A stretch of 64,000 nucleotides of DNA, from assembly GCF_035658495.1 (NCBI RefSeq), contig NZ_CP141944.1:1266001-1330000 (forward strand), written 5' to 3'. Below, piece by piece: positions 9,129-17,665 of the stretch. Below the pieces are notes generated by a model that saw only the letters and a list, made by a program, of their open reading frames with translations, was not told the origin of the DNA and ran no database searches. The stretch comes from Novosphingobium sp. RL4. GTDB lineage: Bacteria; Pseudomonadota; Alphaproteobacteria; Sphingomonadales; Sphingomonadaceae. The translations under genes were made by a program, and so were the position numbers. How positions within the stretch are numbered: the first letter of the stretch is position 1; each line of letters starts with the position of its first letter.

Positions 9129-9734
9129 TCAGAACCAGCGCTCGTAGACCCGGATACGGTCTCCGGGGAGGATGATGGTGGTTTCGTCCGCCTGCGCGGT
9201 CACGTCCTTGCCGTCGACCTGCCGGGTGATCGCCACCTTGCCGGTCTGCGCGCGGTAAGTGTAGCCCCCCGCCGCCGAAAGCGCTGCCAGCACGGTCATG
9301 CCCTGGCGATAGGCGAACTGGCCGGGCTGGTTGACCTCGCCCACCACATAGAACGGGCGCAGTTCCACCGGGCCGACGTTGACCACCGGGTCGCCGGTCA
9401 TGATCCCCTGGCGCAGCAGCGTGGCGGCGATGCCCTGTTCGATCTCCCGGTAGGTGAGCCCGGCGACGTTCACCTGCTTGATATAGGGCAGCGAGATCGC
9501 GCCGGTATCCTCGACGATGTAGTCGCCGTCGGCGGTCGTCAGATCCTGCACCACGATATGCAGCTTGTCGCCCGCACCCACGCGGTAGGGACCTGCCTGC
9601 GTGGATGCGAGCGTGGGCAGAGATGCCGTGGGCGAGGAACATGCCCCGAGCATCAATGACGAAGCGAGCGTCGCGGCAAGCGGGGCCGCGAGAATGTGCC
9701 TGAAACGGAACAGGCGCGATAACTGGTGCGACAT
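9129..9734 (-). CDS. Wza/KpsD-type polysaccharide export lipoprotein
   Basis: 201 residues from ATG 9734, with GGGAGGG upstream; an extended frame to 9818 is unlikely to be used. A lipoprotein signal ends in 'LMLGAC'. Residues ~47-125 match the polysaccharide export domain ('YRVGAGDKLHIVVQDL', 'GAISLPYIKQVNVAGLTYREIE') and the rest an SLBB-type domain ('RPFYVVGEVNQPGQFAYRQGMTV'). It would form the periplasmic/outer-membrane export channel. It is shorter than E. coli Wza and lacks the C-terminal amphipathic helix; the barrel protein encoded next to it may supply the outer-membrane part. Confidence 0.87.
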   Translation of the reverse strand: MSHQLSRLFRFRHILAAPLAATLASSLMLGACSSPTASLPTLASTQAGPYRVGAGDKLHIVVQDLTTADGDYIVEDTGAISLPYIKQVNVAGLTYREIEQGIAATLLRQGIMTGDPVVNVGPVELRPFYVVGEVNQPGQFAYRQGMTVLAALSAAGGYTYRAQTGKVAITRQVDGKDVTAQADETTIILPGDRIRVYERWF

Positions 9735-10153
9735 ATGGGGTGCCCTCCCTGGAAAGACCTGCCACCCGGCGCCCTGCCTTCGGGGGGAAACCGCCCCGCC
9801 GATGGCTGACACGCCCATGGATTCGTCACCTGATAGGTTACGAAAATGACGGCGGATTTCCTTGGTTATTAAGGGCTAGGTGGTGGCGAACTCGGAGAAC
9901 AGGCCGCGAAAATACTCGGGCGAAGGGGGATCATCCGCCCGAGAACAGTTCCAGCTAGGGACCGGGGCGCTGTTGTGATATAGCCGTTGGCGCTGACGTC
10001 GAATTTGCGACGGGTTTCGGCAATATTGGGTCCGGGCCGGAATTTTCCGATCCGAACTTCAACTGCGACGATTTCCTTTCACTTGACGATTTGACGCACT
10101 ACCGGACTGCAATCTCGCAGGCCGAAAACACCGTTTCTTGAAAGGAAACACCC
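9735..10153. other. 419-base intergenic region: wza promoter side and cold-shock gene leader
   Basis: No gene is convincing here. The left part holds the ribosome site of the export lipoprotein. The right part is the probable 5' leader of the cold-shock gene. TTGACG occurs twice close together (10083-10088 and 10091-10096), but a matching -10 box is not clear. Long leaders are known for E. coli cspA; similarity of mechanism here is only inference. Confidence 0.4.
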
Positions 10154-10360
10154 ATGCCGATCGGCACCGTGAAGTTCTTCAACACCGACAAGGGTTACGG
10201 CTTCATTTCGCCCGAGGACGGCGGCCAGGACAGCTTCGTCCACATCAGCGCCGTTCAGAACGCCGGGATGCAGACGCTGAACAAGGACCAGCGCGTTTCC
10301 TACGAAGTCGAAGTCGGCCGCAATGGCAAGGCTTCTGCCGTGAACCTGCAGTCGGCCTGA
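10154..10360 (+). CDS. Cold-shock protein (CspA family)
   Basis: 68 residues forming one cold-shock domain. The RNA-binding motifs are visible: 'KGYGFIS' (RNP1) and 'DSFVHIS' (RNP2). N-terminal 'GTVKFFNTDKG' is the family signature. The start is set by GAAAGGAAAC eight bases upstream. These proteins bind single-stranded RNA/DNA and melt mRNA structure, either in cold shock or constitutively. It is monocistronic, with a hairpin directly downstream. Which paralogue it is cannot be told from the sequence. Confidence 0.95.
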   Translation: MPIGTVKFFNTDKGYGFISPEDGGQDSFVHISAVQNAGMQTLNKDQRVSYEVEVGRNGKASAVNLQSA

Positions 10361-10367
10361 TTGCAGA

Positions 10368-10402
10368 AGAACCGGGGCGCGGCATATGCCGACCCCGGTT
10401 CT
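10368..10402 (+). terminator. Hairpin after cold-shock gene
   Basis: 10-base arms AGAACCGGGG and CCCCGGTTCT surround a second perfect palindrome CGGCATATGCCG (10380-10391). It lies 8 bases past the stop. No T-run follows, so termination is plausible rather than certain. Confidence 0.6.
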
Positions 10403-10492
10403 TACCCCGCAAGCTGCGGTTTGTGGGTTTTTGCCCGAGGCGGCGCGTCCTGCGCGCCGCCCGGTAAGTGCCTTCAGGAGGAAGGGTCGACC

Positions 10493-10645
10493 TCAGTCGA
10501 CCATCGCGGCGACAAGCCGCTGGAGATCCTCTCGTGACAGGCTGGTCCGGCTGGCGTCCCGCGCAGGGCGCGGGAGATGCCGGATCTGATGTGTATTGAA
10601 GGCATTGGTAGAGCGATGGATCGCTCCCGAAAAATCTGTAATCAT
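10493..10645 (-). CDS. Possible 50-residue small protein
   Basis: A 51-codon frame from ATG 10645 with AGGAAT five bases upstream. The product begins 'MITDFSGAIH', has an arginine-rich middle, and ends in an amphipathic helix 'LSREDLQRLVAAMVD'. It lies 61 bases downstream of infA on the same strand. No family is recognised. Support is only the ribosome site and helix-like C-terminus, so it could be a chance frame. Confidence 0.35.
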   Translation of the reverse strand: MITDFSGAIHRSTNAFNTHQIRHLPRPARDASRTSLSREDLQRLVAAMVD

Positions 10646-10706
10646 CTATTCCTGAATTTCGCGGCTCATGGCCGCCCTGAATCAGCGGCCCTTGGCCGCA
10701 TTGCGT

Positions 10707-10976
10707 TTATCGTTTGAAGCCGCCGCGCTTGCGCGGCGGGCCACCGGCCTGGCCGGGGGTGCGTTCGCGGAACACGATGCGACCCTTGGTGAGGTCGTAA
10801 GGCGTCATTTCCACGTGTACGCGGTCGCCAACGACGGAGCGGATGCGGAACTTGCGCATCTTGCCCGCGGTGTAGGCGATGATCTTGTGCTCGTTGTCGA
10901 GCAGAACGGCGAAGCGCCCATCGGGGAGGATTTCCTCGATGTAGCCTTCCATAGTAAGCAATTCTTCCTTGGCCAT
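10707..10976 (-). CDS. infA: Translation initiation factor IF-1
   Basis: 89 residues from ATG 10976; the frame extends further upstream but '[11 protein letters not shown]' is the family N-terminus. One S1/OB-fold domain ('[28 protein letters not shown]', '[15 protein letters not shown]'). It binds the ribosomal A site and helps IF-2/IF-3 select the initiator tRNA. The E. coli protein ends near 'RIVFRSR'; here a basic, glycine/proline-rich tail of about 17 residues ('[15 protein letters not shown]') is added. Confidence 0.95.
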   Translation of the reverse strand: MAKEELLTMEGYIEEILPDGRFAVLLDNEHKIIAYTAGKMRKFRIRSVVGDRVHVEMTPYDLTKGRIVFRERTPGQAGGPPRKRGGFKR

Positions 10977-11481
10977 CCGGTTCCGTCCATAGTCAATTTG
11001 CGTCAGGTCCCGCCGTCCGCACATCGAAAGGCGAGCCATCAAGGCCAAGCAGCTAGAAATGGGAGGCAGGGCTGAAGTTCCAGCCGGCAAAATCCCGTCG
11101 CAGGCGACGCAGCACCCGCCACATGGTGTCTAAACGTCAAAATTGCAAGCTATTCCGTGCTGCATCGGCGCATCGATTTCTGTTTGCGGCCACTTCTACG
11201 CCGGTTTGGGCGCGGGATTTTCAAGCCGTTTCAGGCCTCATGAAGGTTGCAGGGCCGATTCAGGGGCCGGAGCAATTATCCTTGCCGTCATCCCCGTCAT
11301 TTCATGGCGGGCCGGTTTAACGCGGTCGGCGGCGTGTAGGAAAATGTTTCGTGAGGGCCGTGGCTCTGCAATGCACTGGCCGAACGGGGATCGCCGGTGG
11401 GCGGATGCTCCCCGCGCCCCTCCGCCAGCCGGGGGTGTGGCGGGCGGAGGGGCGGGATCAGGGCCTCAGGGGGTCAAGGCC
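10977..11481. other. 505-base stretch with no convincing gene
   Basis: It contains the infA promoter side and a strong hairpin: GCCCCTCCGCC (11416-11426) pairs with GGCGGAGGGGC (11443-11453), just downstream of the small minus-strand gene at 11482-11619 and possibly ending its transcript. Overlapping open frames on the plus strand have no family resemblance or ribosome sites and are rejected. Confidence 0.5.
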
Positions 11482-11619
11482 TCACAGCTTGTCCCTGGGC
11501 TTGCGGATGGTGGTGACGACCTGCGAGTCCGTGGAAAGGCCCAGGGAAGGCGCGGGCTTGGTCTTGGCTGCCTTGGGCTTGCGGATTTCCCGCGTGCTGC
11601 GCTTCTGCGACTTGGCCAT
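11482..11619 (-). CDS. Small basic protein, 45 residues, unknown function
   Basis: Starts at ATG 11619 with AGGAG eight bases upstream and ends at TGA 11482. The sequence 'MAKSQKRSTREIRKPKAAK...' is lysine/arginine-rich with no hydrophobic segment. It resembles short conserved hypothetical proteins of alphaproteobacteria that begin 'MAKxQxRSNRE'; this is from memory and not a search. A nucleic-acid or ribosome contact would suit the charge, but function is unknown. Confidence 0.7.
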   Translation of the reverse strand: MAKSQKRSTREIRKPKAAKTKPAPSLGLSTDSQVVTTIRKPRDKL

Positions 11620-11776
11620 GTTCGTGCTCCTGCTTTCAAGCGGGGGCGCGTTTTATCCCTCAGCCGCGGGAGGCTTGGTGTCCGGTTCCCGCGATGGCTG
11701 CTTCTAGCACCGATCGCCCGAAGACGTGTACGAATTCGGGGAAAGGCCGCTTCGGCCGATTCGATCCTGCGCGAGA

Positions 11777-12085
11777 TCAGGCCCGGGCGGATACGGTGGC
11801 GGACCAGGCCTCGCTGCGCAGCAGGTCCACGGCCGCCGCCGCCAGCGCCTGGCTGCGATAGCCGCCGCACTCGACCAGCACAGTGCCCACGCAGGAAACC
11901 AGCCGCCACCGCCAGTCGCCCCCGGCGAACAGGGTGGAGGTCACGCTGACGGATTCCGCGCGGAAGATGTCGAAGTGGGAAGGTGCATCGCCCTGCACTC
12001 CAGGGCGGGCCGCGTTGCTGCGGTCCAATGGCCGGGCGCCCTCGCGGATGGGGGCTTGGACGATCAGGTTGAGTTGCGGTGCCAT
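11777..12085 (-). CDS. YegP/DUF1508-like small protein
   Basis: 102 residues from ATG 12085 (AAGGA seven bases upstream). The C-terminal half, 'FAGGDWRWRLVSCVGTVLVECGGYRSQALAAAAV', has the pattern of the YegP/DUF1508 fold (a 'W-R-W-R-L' strand, then 'GGYxS' and a helix). The N-terminal half is less typical. It lies 31 bases after the preceding small gene and is probably co-transcribed. The biochemical role of this family is not established. Confidence 0.65.
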   Translation of the reverse strand: MAPQLNLIVQAPIREGARPLDRSNAARPGVQGDAPSHFDIFRAESVSVTSTLFAGGDWRWRLVSCVGTVLVECGGYRSQALAAAAVDLLRSEAWSATVSARA

Positions 12086-12116
12086 CGGACGGTCCTTCGC
12101 GTCGGCGCGTCCGGGC

Positions 12117-12341
12117 CTACCAGGGGCCCCGGGCGCGATAGAAGGGGAAGCGCCTGACGACGCCTTCGACGATATGGCCCTTGAGCCTGCGCCGCATTTC
12201 GTCCGCGCCTTCTCCCCGCGTGCAGACCAGATGCGTCCCGCCCGTGGGCAAGGGCTCGATGGTGCTGATAGACACGGCGAACTTGTCGCAAAGCGCGATC
12301 ACGTCTGCCTCGGGCAGGTTCACGTTGATGGCGCGGCTCAT
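12117..12341 (-). CDS. Conserved small protein, unknown function
   Basis: 74 residues from ATG 12341 ('MSRAINVNLPEADVIALCDKF'); a GTG at 12401 could extend it by 20 residues. It has an alpha/beta pattern with 'ISTIEPLPTGGTHLVC' and basic 'EMRRRLKGHIVEGVVRRFPFY'. There is no signal peptide or membrane helix. It probably forms a transcript with the YegP-like gene. No family is recognised. Confidence 0.65.
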   Translation of the reverse strand: MSRAINVNLPEADVIALCDKFAVSISTIEPLPTGGTHLVCTRGEGADEMRRRLKGHIVEGVVRRFPFYRARGPW

Positions 12342-12814
12342 CGTGCGGATGCCGATGACGTGAAATAACGGGTGAGATGAAAAGCCATGGCCTTGCTCCA
12401 CTTCATAAGCGGGAGCACGGAGCTCTCAGTCGAAGCATTGCCTGTAGACGGAATTCTCTTCGATGGTTCCTAGATAGATATTTGCACGAGTTCGCACAAG
12501 CCGGACAGAAAATAATAAAATCCCTTGTTCACGGCGTGAGTCGATTCTCGCTCTTCTGACGTCGCGGGGGCGTGGCCCAATTCCTCCGGCCGCTTTTTCG
12601 GTCTCTCGATCCTCACGCCTCGATTGCGGACAATTCAGCGGGTCGGAGCCGGATCAGCGACTGCCTTGCACCCATTACCGCCGGACGGCAGGTATCTTCC
12701 ATTGATCGAAAGCGGCCGCTCGTTCAGGCGAGGCCGCCCTATGTTACGCGAGAAAAGCTGTCGGTCCGCGACCGCCCCATTACGGACATTAGGCGCGAGG
12801 TTAAACATAGCCTT
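12342..12814. other. 473-base lower-GC spacer
   Basis: AT-richer than the surroundings, especially 12470-12560. An open frame on the plus strand leads into the lipoprotein-like gene but its 5' part has no start with a ribosome site and no recognisable content. I see no RNA gene. Confidence 0.4.
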
Positions 12815-13327
12815 ATGACAAGAAAAATTGTGGCACTACTTCTGCTATGCCTTGGGTCTGCTTGCGCCAAAGACATGTATTCTGACACGCCAGCTTGCCG
12901 TGATGGTGACGCGAACACGGTTTGTCCGGTCGATGGCTCAAGGGATGGAGACGAAAACGCTAAACCAAGCCGTTTCGCATCGGGGGAAAGCAAGCCTGAG
13001 CTTCTCAGGCAAATACAACTGGCGGTCGAAGGAGACATTAGCTTCGCAGGTCACTACTCTACTACCTACGTTCCCTGTGGCACTGCATGCGGCAGCTACT
13101 GGTTTGTGGACCGCCGCAGTGGGCTAGTCTTTTCCGCTCCGGGCGAAGCGGGTGACGGACAGATGATTTGGGACATCAAGACCAGTCATGATAGCGATGT
13201 CGTGGAAGTGACCTACGGGTCGCGCGACGGCAGCAACACTGGCGCGTGTGCGAAGCAGGCGTTCCGCTGGATAGGAACGAAGTTCGTTGAGGCAATGCCA
13301 AAGGAACCGACTAGCTGCCCCGCCTAA
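12815..13327 (+). CDS. Exported protein of unknown function (possible lipoprotein)
   Basis: 170 residues from ATG 12815. The N-terminus 'MTRKIVALLLLCLGSACAKD' is a signal sequence; Cys17 could be lipidated, though the lipobox is imperfect. The mature part has four further cysteines ('PCGTACGSYWFVDRRSG' and flanking) and a compact domain ending 'RWIGTKFVEAMPKEPTSCPA'. Codons are richer in A/T at the third position than in neighbouring genes (ACA AGA AAA ATT), suggesting a transferred gene. I do not recognise the family. Confidence 0.6.
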   Translation: MTRKIVALLLLCLGSACAKDMYSDTPACRDGDANTVCPVDGSRDGDENAKPSRFASGESKPELLRQIQLAVEGDISFAGHYSTTYVPCGTACGSYWFVDRRSGLVFSAPGEAGDGQMIWDIKTSHDSDVVEVTYGSRDGSNTGACAKQAFRWIGTKFVEAMPKEPTSCPA

Positions 13328-13383
13328 TGACAGCTTCCCCCCCCGTTGCGGCCCTCGCGATCCGTCTCAAGGCCCATCAGCGT

Positions 13384-13800
13384 CTACATCGCCATCCTCA
13401 AAAAGAGCGTGTGTTCTGTCGATCGGGCATCGCTCGCCAGCGCCTTCATAGTTTTCAGGGGTTCAATTAAGTCCGCCCCGGAGACACCATGATAGGAAAG
13501 TTCCTTTGATCGCGCCCATCGATCCGCCGCGTTCGCAAAGCTGTCCTCGTTTAATTCATCCAAACGAATGACAAGCTCATCAGGTATTGCAAAGACCCAA
13601 GGTCCCTCGGGCGAGCCAATCGCGACTAAAAACTCTTCTCCAGCCAAGCGTGAAGCATCCGCACTCTGATCCACGGCTTTCCAGAGCGCAGCAAGAACTG
13701 AGTTATCAGCATTGTTCGTGCGGTAGATGGGCGTGCGAGCCATGTCCGTGGAGAGCGCGACGCCATCGTCAGCGCGGCCTAGAAAGAATTCCGTCAGCAA
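13384..13800 (-). CDS. Hypothetical protein, 138 residues, TTG start
   Basis: The best-placed start is TTG 13800, seven bases after GAGGAG; ATG 13743 would give 119 residues but has no ribosome site. The protein is acidic, without signal or membrane segments, with 'PEGPWVFAIPDELVIRLDEL' and a helical C-terminus. It lies tail to tail with the exported protein (56 bases between stops), in the same lower-GC patch. No family is recognised; a cytosolic partner or immunity role is only a guess. Confidence 0.5.
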   Translation of the reverse strand: MLTEFFLGRADDGVALSTDMARTPIYRTNNADNSVLAALWKAVDQSADASRLAGEEFLVAIGSPEGPWVFAIPDELVIRLDELNEDSFANAADRWARSKELSYHGVSGADLIEPLKTMKALASDARSTEHTLFLRMAM

Positions 13801-14416
13801 AGCACACTCCTCGGTTGACGTTGCTCAGGTCGACACTGAAGCGCAAAAGCCGATCGTCCGCAATCCACCCCTTCCTGACGTCAAAGCTATCTTCCGCAGC
13901 TTCCGCATAGGGATGGGAGGGGAGGCGGATTGCGCCTGAACTTGACCCTGCGGCTCGGATCACCTAAGGGCCGCCATCTCCTGCGGGTTCGCTCGTGGGA
14001 AACGACATAGAGCTGAACATTGTCATGTCGGCATTTTTTGGGACTTTTCCGTGGCTTGGCCATGAGGAGGTCTCTTCGGAAATACCTTGTGCCGAGTCGT
14101 GCAGGGGGTTTTCGAAGGTGCGCATGGCAAAGTAATCCGGTGTTTCTGACCGGGTGGAGTGTTTTTCGGCTCACGTTCGACGGTTGCCAGGTTGCAGACC
14201 GCCATCGTTCCCGATCCGGGATCGGCGCGGCAGGTGCGGCCCGGGTGTTCACCGTTCGGCGTGACTCTCGAATTTCCTCATCCTTTCAGATGCTCCGGGG
14301 CCCGTTGTCGGTTTGGTCCCTTGGGGTGCGAAGGGTTCGCGCCGGTGCTGTCCGTCTCGACGGGCAAGATGCTCCGGCCCGGATCCATCGCACTCCCATT
14401 TGAAAGAAGAGTATAG
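13801..14416. other. 616-base region upstream of the str operon
   Basis: It should hold the str-operon promoter and a long rpsL leader. A ribosome site GAAAGAAGAG precedes rpsL. I could not assign a -35/-10 pair. Two short minus-strand frames (13769-13963 and 13887-14063) are weak and are not called. There is an AT-rich tract at 14034-14049. Confidence 0.4.
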
Positions 14417-14788
14417 ATGCCCACTATCAACCAGCTGATCCGCAAGGGTCGCGAACCGCAGAAGGCCAAGTCGAAGGTTCCTGCGATGGAGCAGAACCCG
14501 CAGAAGCGCGGCGTCTGCACCCGCGTGTACACCACGACCCCGAAGAAGCCGAACTCGGCTCTCCGCAAGGTCGCCAAGGTGCGCCTGACCAACAGCCGCG
14601 AAGTCATTTCGTACATCCCGGGTGAAGGCCACAACCTGCAGGAGCACTCGGTCGTGCTCATCCGCGGCGGCCGCGTTCGCGACCTTCCCGGCGTGCGCTA
14701 CCACATCCTGCGCGGCGTGCTCGACACGCAGGGCGTCAAGGATCGCAAGCAGTCGCGCTCGAAGTACGGCGCCAAGCGTCCGAAGTAA
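14417..14788 (+). CDS. rpsL: 30S ribosomal protein S12
   Basis: 123 residues, full length. It forms part of the decoding centre. The conserved '[19 protein letters not shown]' loop carries Lys43, as in streptomycin-sensitive bacteria, and '[17 protein letters not shown]' is intact. Position 88, lysine in E. coli and Mycobacterium ('GGRVKDLPG'), is arginine here ('GGRVRDLPG', codon CGC 14678-14680). First gene of the str operon; rpsG follows after 102 bases. Confidence 0.98.
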   Translation: MPTINQLIRKGREPQKAKSKVPAMEQNPQKRGVCTRVYTTTPKKPNSALRKVAKVRLTNSREVISYIPGEGHNLQEHSVVLIRGGRVRDLPGVRYHILRGVLDTQGVKDRKQSRSKYGAKRPK

Positions 14789-14890
14789 GCTGGTAGCGGC
14801 ATGAGGGCCTGACGTTCTCTGCCGCACGGTACTGGATCTACCGGCCGGTGATGCTCACGCTCCCGCCCGAAACAACAAGGAATACCAACG

Positions 14891-15361
14891 ATGTCACGTC
14901 GTCGTCGTCCCGAGAAGCGGGAAATCCTGCCTGATCCCAAGTTCGGTGATCAGACCCTGTCGAAGTTCATGAACAACCTCATGCTCGACGGCAAGAAGTC
15001 GGTCGCTGAATCGATCGTCTACGGTGCTCTCGACACCATGGAAACCCGCGCCAAGGCCGATCCGGTCCAGCTGTTCCACGATGCCCTGAACAACGTGAAG
15101 CCGCAGATCGAAGTCCGCAGCCGCCGCGTCGGTGGCGCGACCTACCAGGTTCCCGTCGAAGTGCGCCCCGAGCGCGCCCAGGCCCTGGCCATCCGCTGGC
15201 TCATCACCGCCGCCCGCAACCGTCCCGAGACCACCATGTCGGCGCGTCTCTCGGGCGAGCTGCTCGACGCTGCCAACAACCGCGGCAACGCCGTGAAGAA
15301 GCGCGAAGACACGCACCGCATGGCGGACGCGAACCGCGCCTTCTCGCACTACCGCTGGTAA
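14891..15361 (+). CDS. rpsG: 30S ribosomal protein S7
   Basis: 156 residues, the usual length. It nucleates assembly of the 30S head and contacts the E-site tRNA. '[20 protein letters not shown]' and '[24 protein letters not shown]' are family signatures. An AAGGA ribosome site lies about nine bases upstream. In E. coli S7 represses its own operon at the rpsL-rpsG spacer; the 102-base spacer here could do likewise but I see no matching structure. Confidence 0.98.
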   Translation: MSRRRRPEKREILPDPKFGDQTLSKFMNNLMLDGKKSVAESIVYGALDTMETRAKADPVQLFHDALNNVKPQIEVRSRRVGGATYQVPVEVRPERAQALAIRWLITAARNRPETTMSARLSGELLDAANNRGNAVKKREDTHRMADANRAFSHYRW

Positions 15362-15373
15362 TGTGCGTGGTGT

Positions 15374-15421
15374 CGCCCGGATCGGCCCCTTCAGAGGCGG
15401 TCATCCGGGCGTCACACTTTT
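15374..15421 (+). terminator. Terminator/attenuator between rpsG and fusA
   Basis: CGCCCGGAT (15374-15382) pairs with ATCCGGGCG (15403-15411), extended by GTG/CAC after a mismatch, followed by ACTTTTAATT. It lies inside the str operon, so it could reduce read-through into fusA-tuf, which may have a separate promoter. Confidence 0.6.
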
Positions 15422-15490
15422 AATTCAGGGGGCGGGGGCCTATCTGACGGTCGGTCCCAACCCCGAACACTCCTGCTAAGGATTCTCACC

Positions 15491-17575
15491 ATGGCACGCA
15501 GCCATCCGCTCAATATGTACCGCAACATCGGTATTATGGCGCACATCGACGCCGGTAAGACCACGACTACCGAGCGCATCCTCTATTACACCGGCAAGTC
15601 CTACAAGATCGGCGAAGTCCACGACGGCGCCGCGACCATGGACTGGATGGAGCAGGAGCAGGAACGCGGGATCACCATCACCTCGGCTGCGACCACCTGC
15701 TTCTGGACGTCCGAGGGCCAGGAATACCGCATCAACATCATCGACACCCCCGGCCACGTTGACTTCACCATTGAAGTCGAACGTTCGCTGCGCGTGCTCG
15801 ACGGTGCGGTCGCCTGCTTCGACGGCGTTGCCGGCGTTGAGCCGCAGTCGGAAACCGTGTGGCGCCAGGCTGACAAGTACGGCGTTCCGCGCATGTGCTT
15901 CATCAACAAGCTCGACCGTACCGGCGCGAACTTCAAGTACTGCGTGCAGTCGATCATCGACCGCCTCGGTGCCAAGCCTGCCGTGCTCTACATTCCGATC
16001 GGCCTCGAAGCCGACCTGAAGGGCCTGGTCGACCTCGTTCACAACCGCGCGATCATCTGGAAGGACGAATCGCTCGGCGCCGAATTCTTCTACGAAGAAA
16101 TCCCGGCTGAACTCGCTGACGAAGCTGCCGAATACCGTGAAAAGCTGCTCGAACTCGCTGTCGAGCAGGACGATGCGGTTCTGGAAGCCTACCTCGAAGG
16201 CAATGAGCCCGACGTCGCCACGCTGAAGTCGCTGATCCGCAAGGGCACGCTGAACCACTCGTTCGTTCCGGTCGTTTGCGGCTCGGCGTTCAAGAACAAG
16301 GGCGTTCAGCCCCTGCTCGACGCCGTCGTTGACTACCTGCCTTCGCCGCTCGACATCGAAGACGTCCAGGGCGTCAAAGTCGACAGCGACGAGCCCGACA
16401 GCCGTCCGCCGGAAGACAACGCTCCGTTCTCGGCGCTGGCCTTCAAGGTCATGAACGATCCCTTCGTGGGCTCGCTCACCTTCATCCGTATCTACTCGGG
16501 TACGCTCTCGAAGGGTTCGTACCTGAACTCGGTGAAGGGCAAGAAGGAAAAGGTCGGCCGCATTCTCGAAATGCACGCCAACGACCGTAAGGACATCGAC
16601 GAATCCTTCGCGGGTGACATCGTTGCTCTTGCCGGCATGAAGGAAACCACCACGGGCGACACGCTCTGCGCCGAACGCGCGCCGATCGTGCTCGAACGCA
16701 TGGAATTCCCCGAGCCGGTCATCGAACTGTCGGTGGAACCGAAGACCAAGGCCGACCAGGAGAAGATGGGCGTCGCGCTCAACCGTCTCTCGGCCGAAGA
16801 TCCCTCGTTCCGCGTCACTACCGATCACGAATCGGGCCAGACGATCATCAAGGGCATGGGCGAACTTCACCTGGACATCATCGTCGACCGCATGCGTCGC
16901 GAGTTCAAGGTCGAAGCCAACGTCGGCGCTCCGCAGGTTGCCTATCGCGAATACCTCGCGAAGCCGGTGGACATCGACTACACCCACAAGAAGCAGTCGG
17001 GCGGTACCGGTCAGTTCGGTCGCGTGAAGGTCAAGGTCACGCCGGGCGAGCGCGGTGCGGGCATCACCTTCAAGGACGAGATCAAGGGCGGTAACATTCC
17101 GAAGGAATATATCCCCGCGATCGAAAAGGGCATGCGCGAAACCGCTGCCTCGGGCTCGCTGGTCGGCTTCCCGATCATCGACTTCGACATCGTCCTCTAC
17201 GACGGTGCCTACCACGACGTCGACTCGTCGGCCCTGGCCTTCGAAATCGCCGGTCGCGGTGCCATGCGTGAAGTCGCCCAGAAGGCCGGCATCAAGCTGC
17301 TCGAACCGATCATGAAGGTCGAAGTCGTTACCCCCGAGGAATACCTCGGCGACGTCATCGGCGACATGAACAGCCGTCGTGGCCAGATCCAGGGCACCGA
17401 CAGCCGCGGCAATGCCCAGGTCGTCGAATCGATGGTCCCGCTGGCCAACATGTTCGGCTATGTGAACCAGCTCCGCTCGTTCACCCAGGGTCGTGCGAAC
17501 TACTCGATGTTCTTCTCCCATTATGACGAAGTCCCGGCGAACGTCGCGGCTGAGGTCAAGGAGAAGCTTGCCTAA
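15491..17575 (+). CDS. fusA: Elongation factor G
   Basis: 694 residues. GTPase motifs: P-loop '[14 protein letters not shown]', switch '[12 protein letters not shown]', 'DTPGHVDF', 'NKLDRTGA'. These are followed by domains II-V including '[19 protein letters not shown]'. It catalyses ribosomal translocation and, with RRF, recycling. Start ATG 15491 has AAGGA seven bases upstream. Codon use is strongly biased, as expected for a highly expressed gene. The ends and length are normal. Confidence 0.98.
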   Translation: MARSHPLNMYRNIGIMAHIDAGKTTTTERILYYTGKSYKIGEVHDGAATMDWMEQEQERGITITSAATTCFWTSEGQEYRINIIDTPGHVDFTIEVERSLRVLDGAVACFDGVAGVEPQSETVWRQADKYGVPRMCFINKLDRTGANFKYCVQSIIDRLGAKPAVLYIPIGLEADLKGLVDLVHNRAIIWKDESLGAEFFYEEIPAELADEAAEYREKLLELAVEQDDAVLEAYLEGNEPDVATLKSLIRKGTLNHSFVPVVCGSAFKNKGVQPLLDAVVDYLPSPLDIEDVQGVKVDSDEPDSRPPEDNAPFSALAFKVMNDPFVGSLTFIRIYSGTLSKGSYLNSVKGKKEKVGRILEMHANDRKDIDESFAGDIVALAGMKETTTGDTLCAERAPIVLERMEFPEPVIELSVEPKTKADQEKMGVALNRLSAEDPSFRVTTDHESGQTIIKGMGELHLDIIVDRMRREFKVEANVGAPQVAYREYLAKPVDIDYTHKKQSGGTGQFGRVKVKVTPGERGAGITFKDEIKGGNIPKEYIPAIEKGMRETAASGSLVGFPIIDFDIVLYDGAYHDVDSSALAFEIAGRGAMREVAQKAGIKLLEPIMKVEVVTPEEYLGDVIGDMNSRRGQIQGTDSRGNAQVVESMVPLANMFGYVNQLRSFTQGRANYSMFFSHYDEVPANVAAEVKEKLA

Positions 17576-17665
17576 ACGGCAAGATCATTCTAGGGGCGGC
17601 GCCTGTTTCGGCGGGCGTTGCCTCACATCCCGCAGATACAATTCAAGCGAAAGAAGGTTTGTAAG

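Noticed and set aside
10386..10589. 67-residue plus-strand frame after the cold-shock gene
   Set aside because: Begins within the hairpin and has no ribosome site or family.
11143..11949. 268-residue plus-strand frame opposite the YegP-like gene
   Set aside because: Arg/Pro-rich composition and antisense position indicate a shadow.
13769..13963. 64-residue GTG-initiated frame overlapping the TTG gene
   Set aside because: Start lacks a ribosome site; could be a remnant, but cannot be told from chance.
13887..14063. 58-residue minus-strand frame beginning MAKPRKSPKK
   Set aside because: Attractive basic start but no ribosome site, and the C-terminal half is low complexity; not enough support.
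15476..17521. 681-residue open frame antisense to fusA
   Set aside because: It mirrors EF-G codons in the opposite frame; no family resemblance, and the GC-rich third positions of fusA explain the lack of stops.
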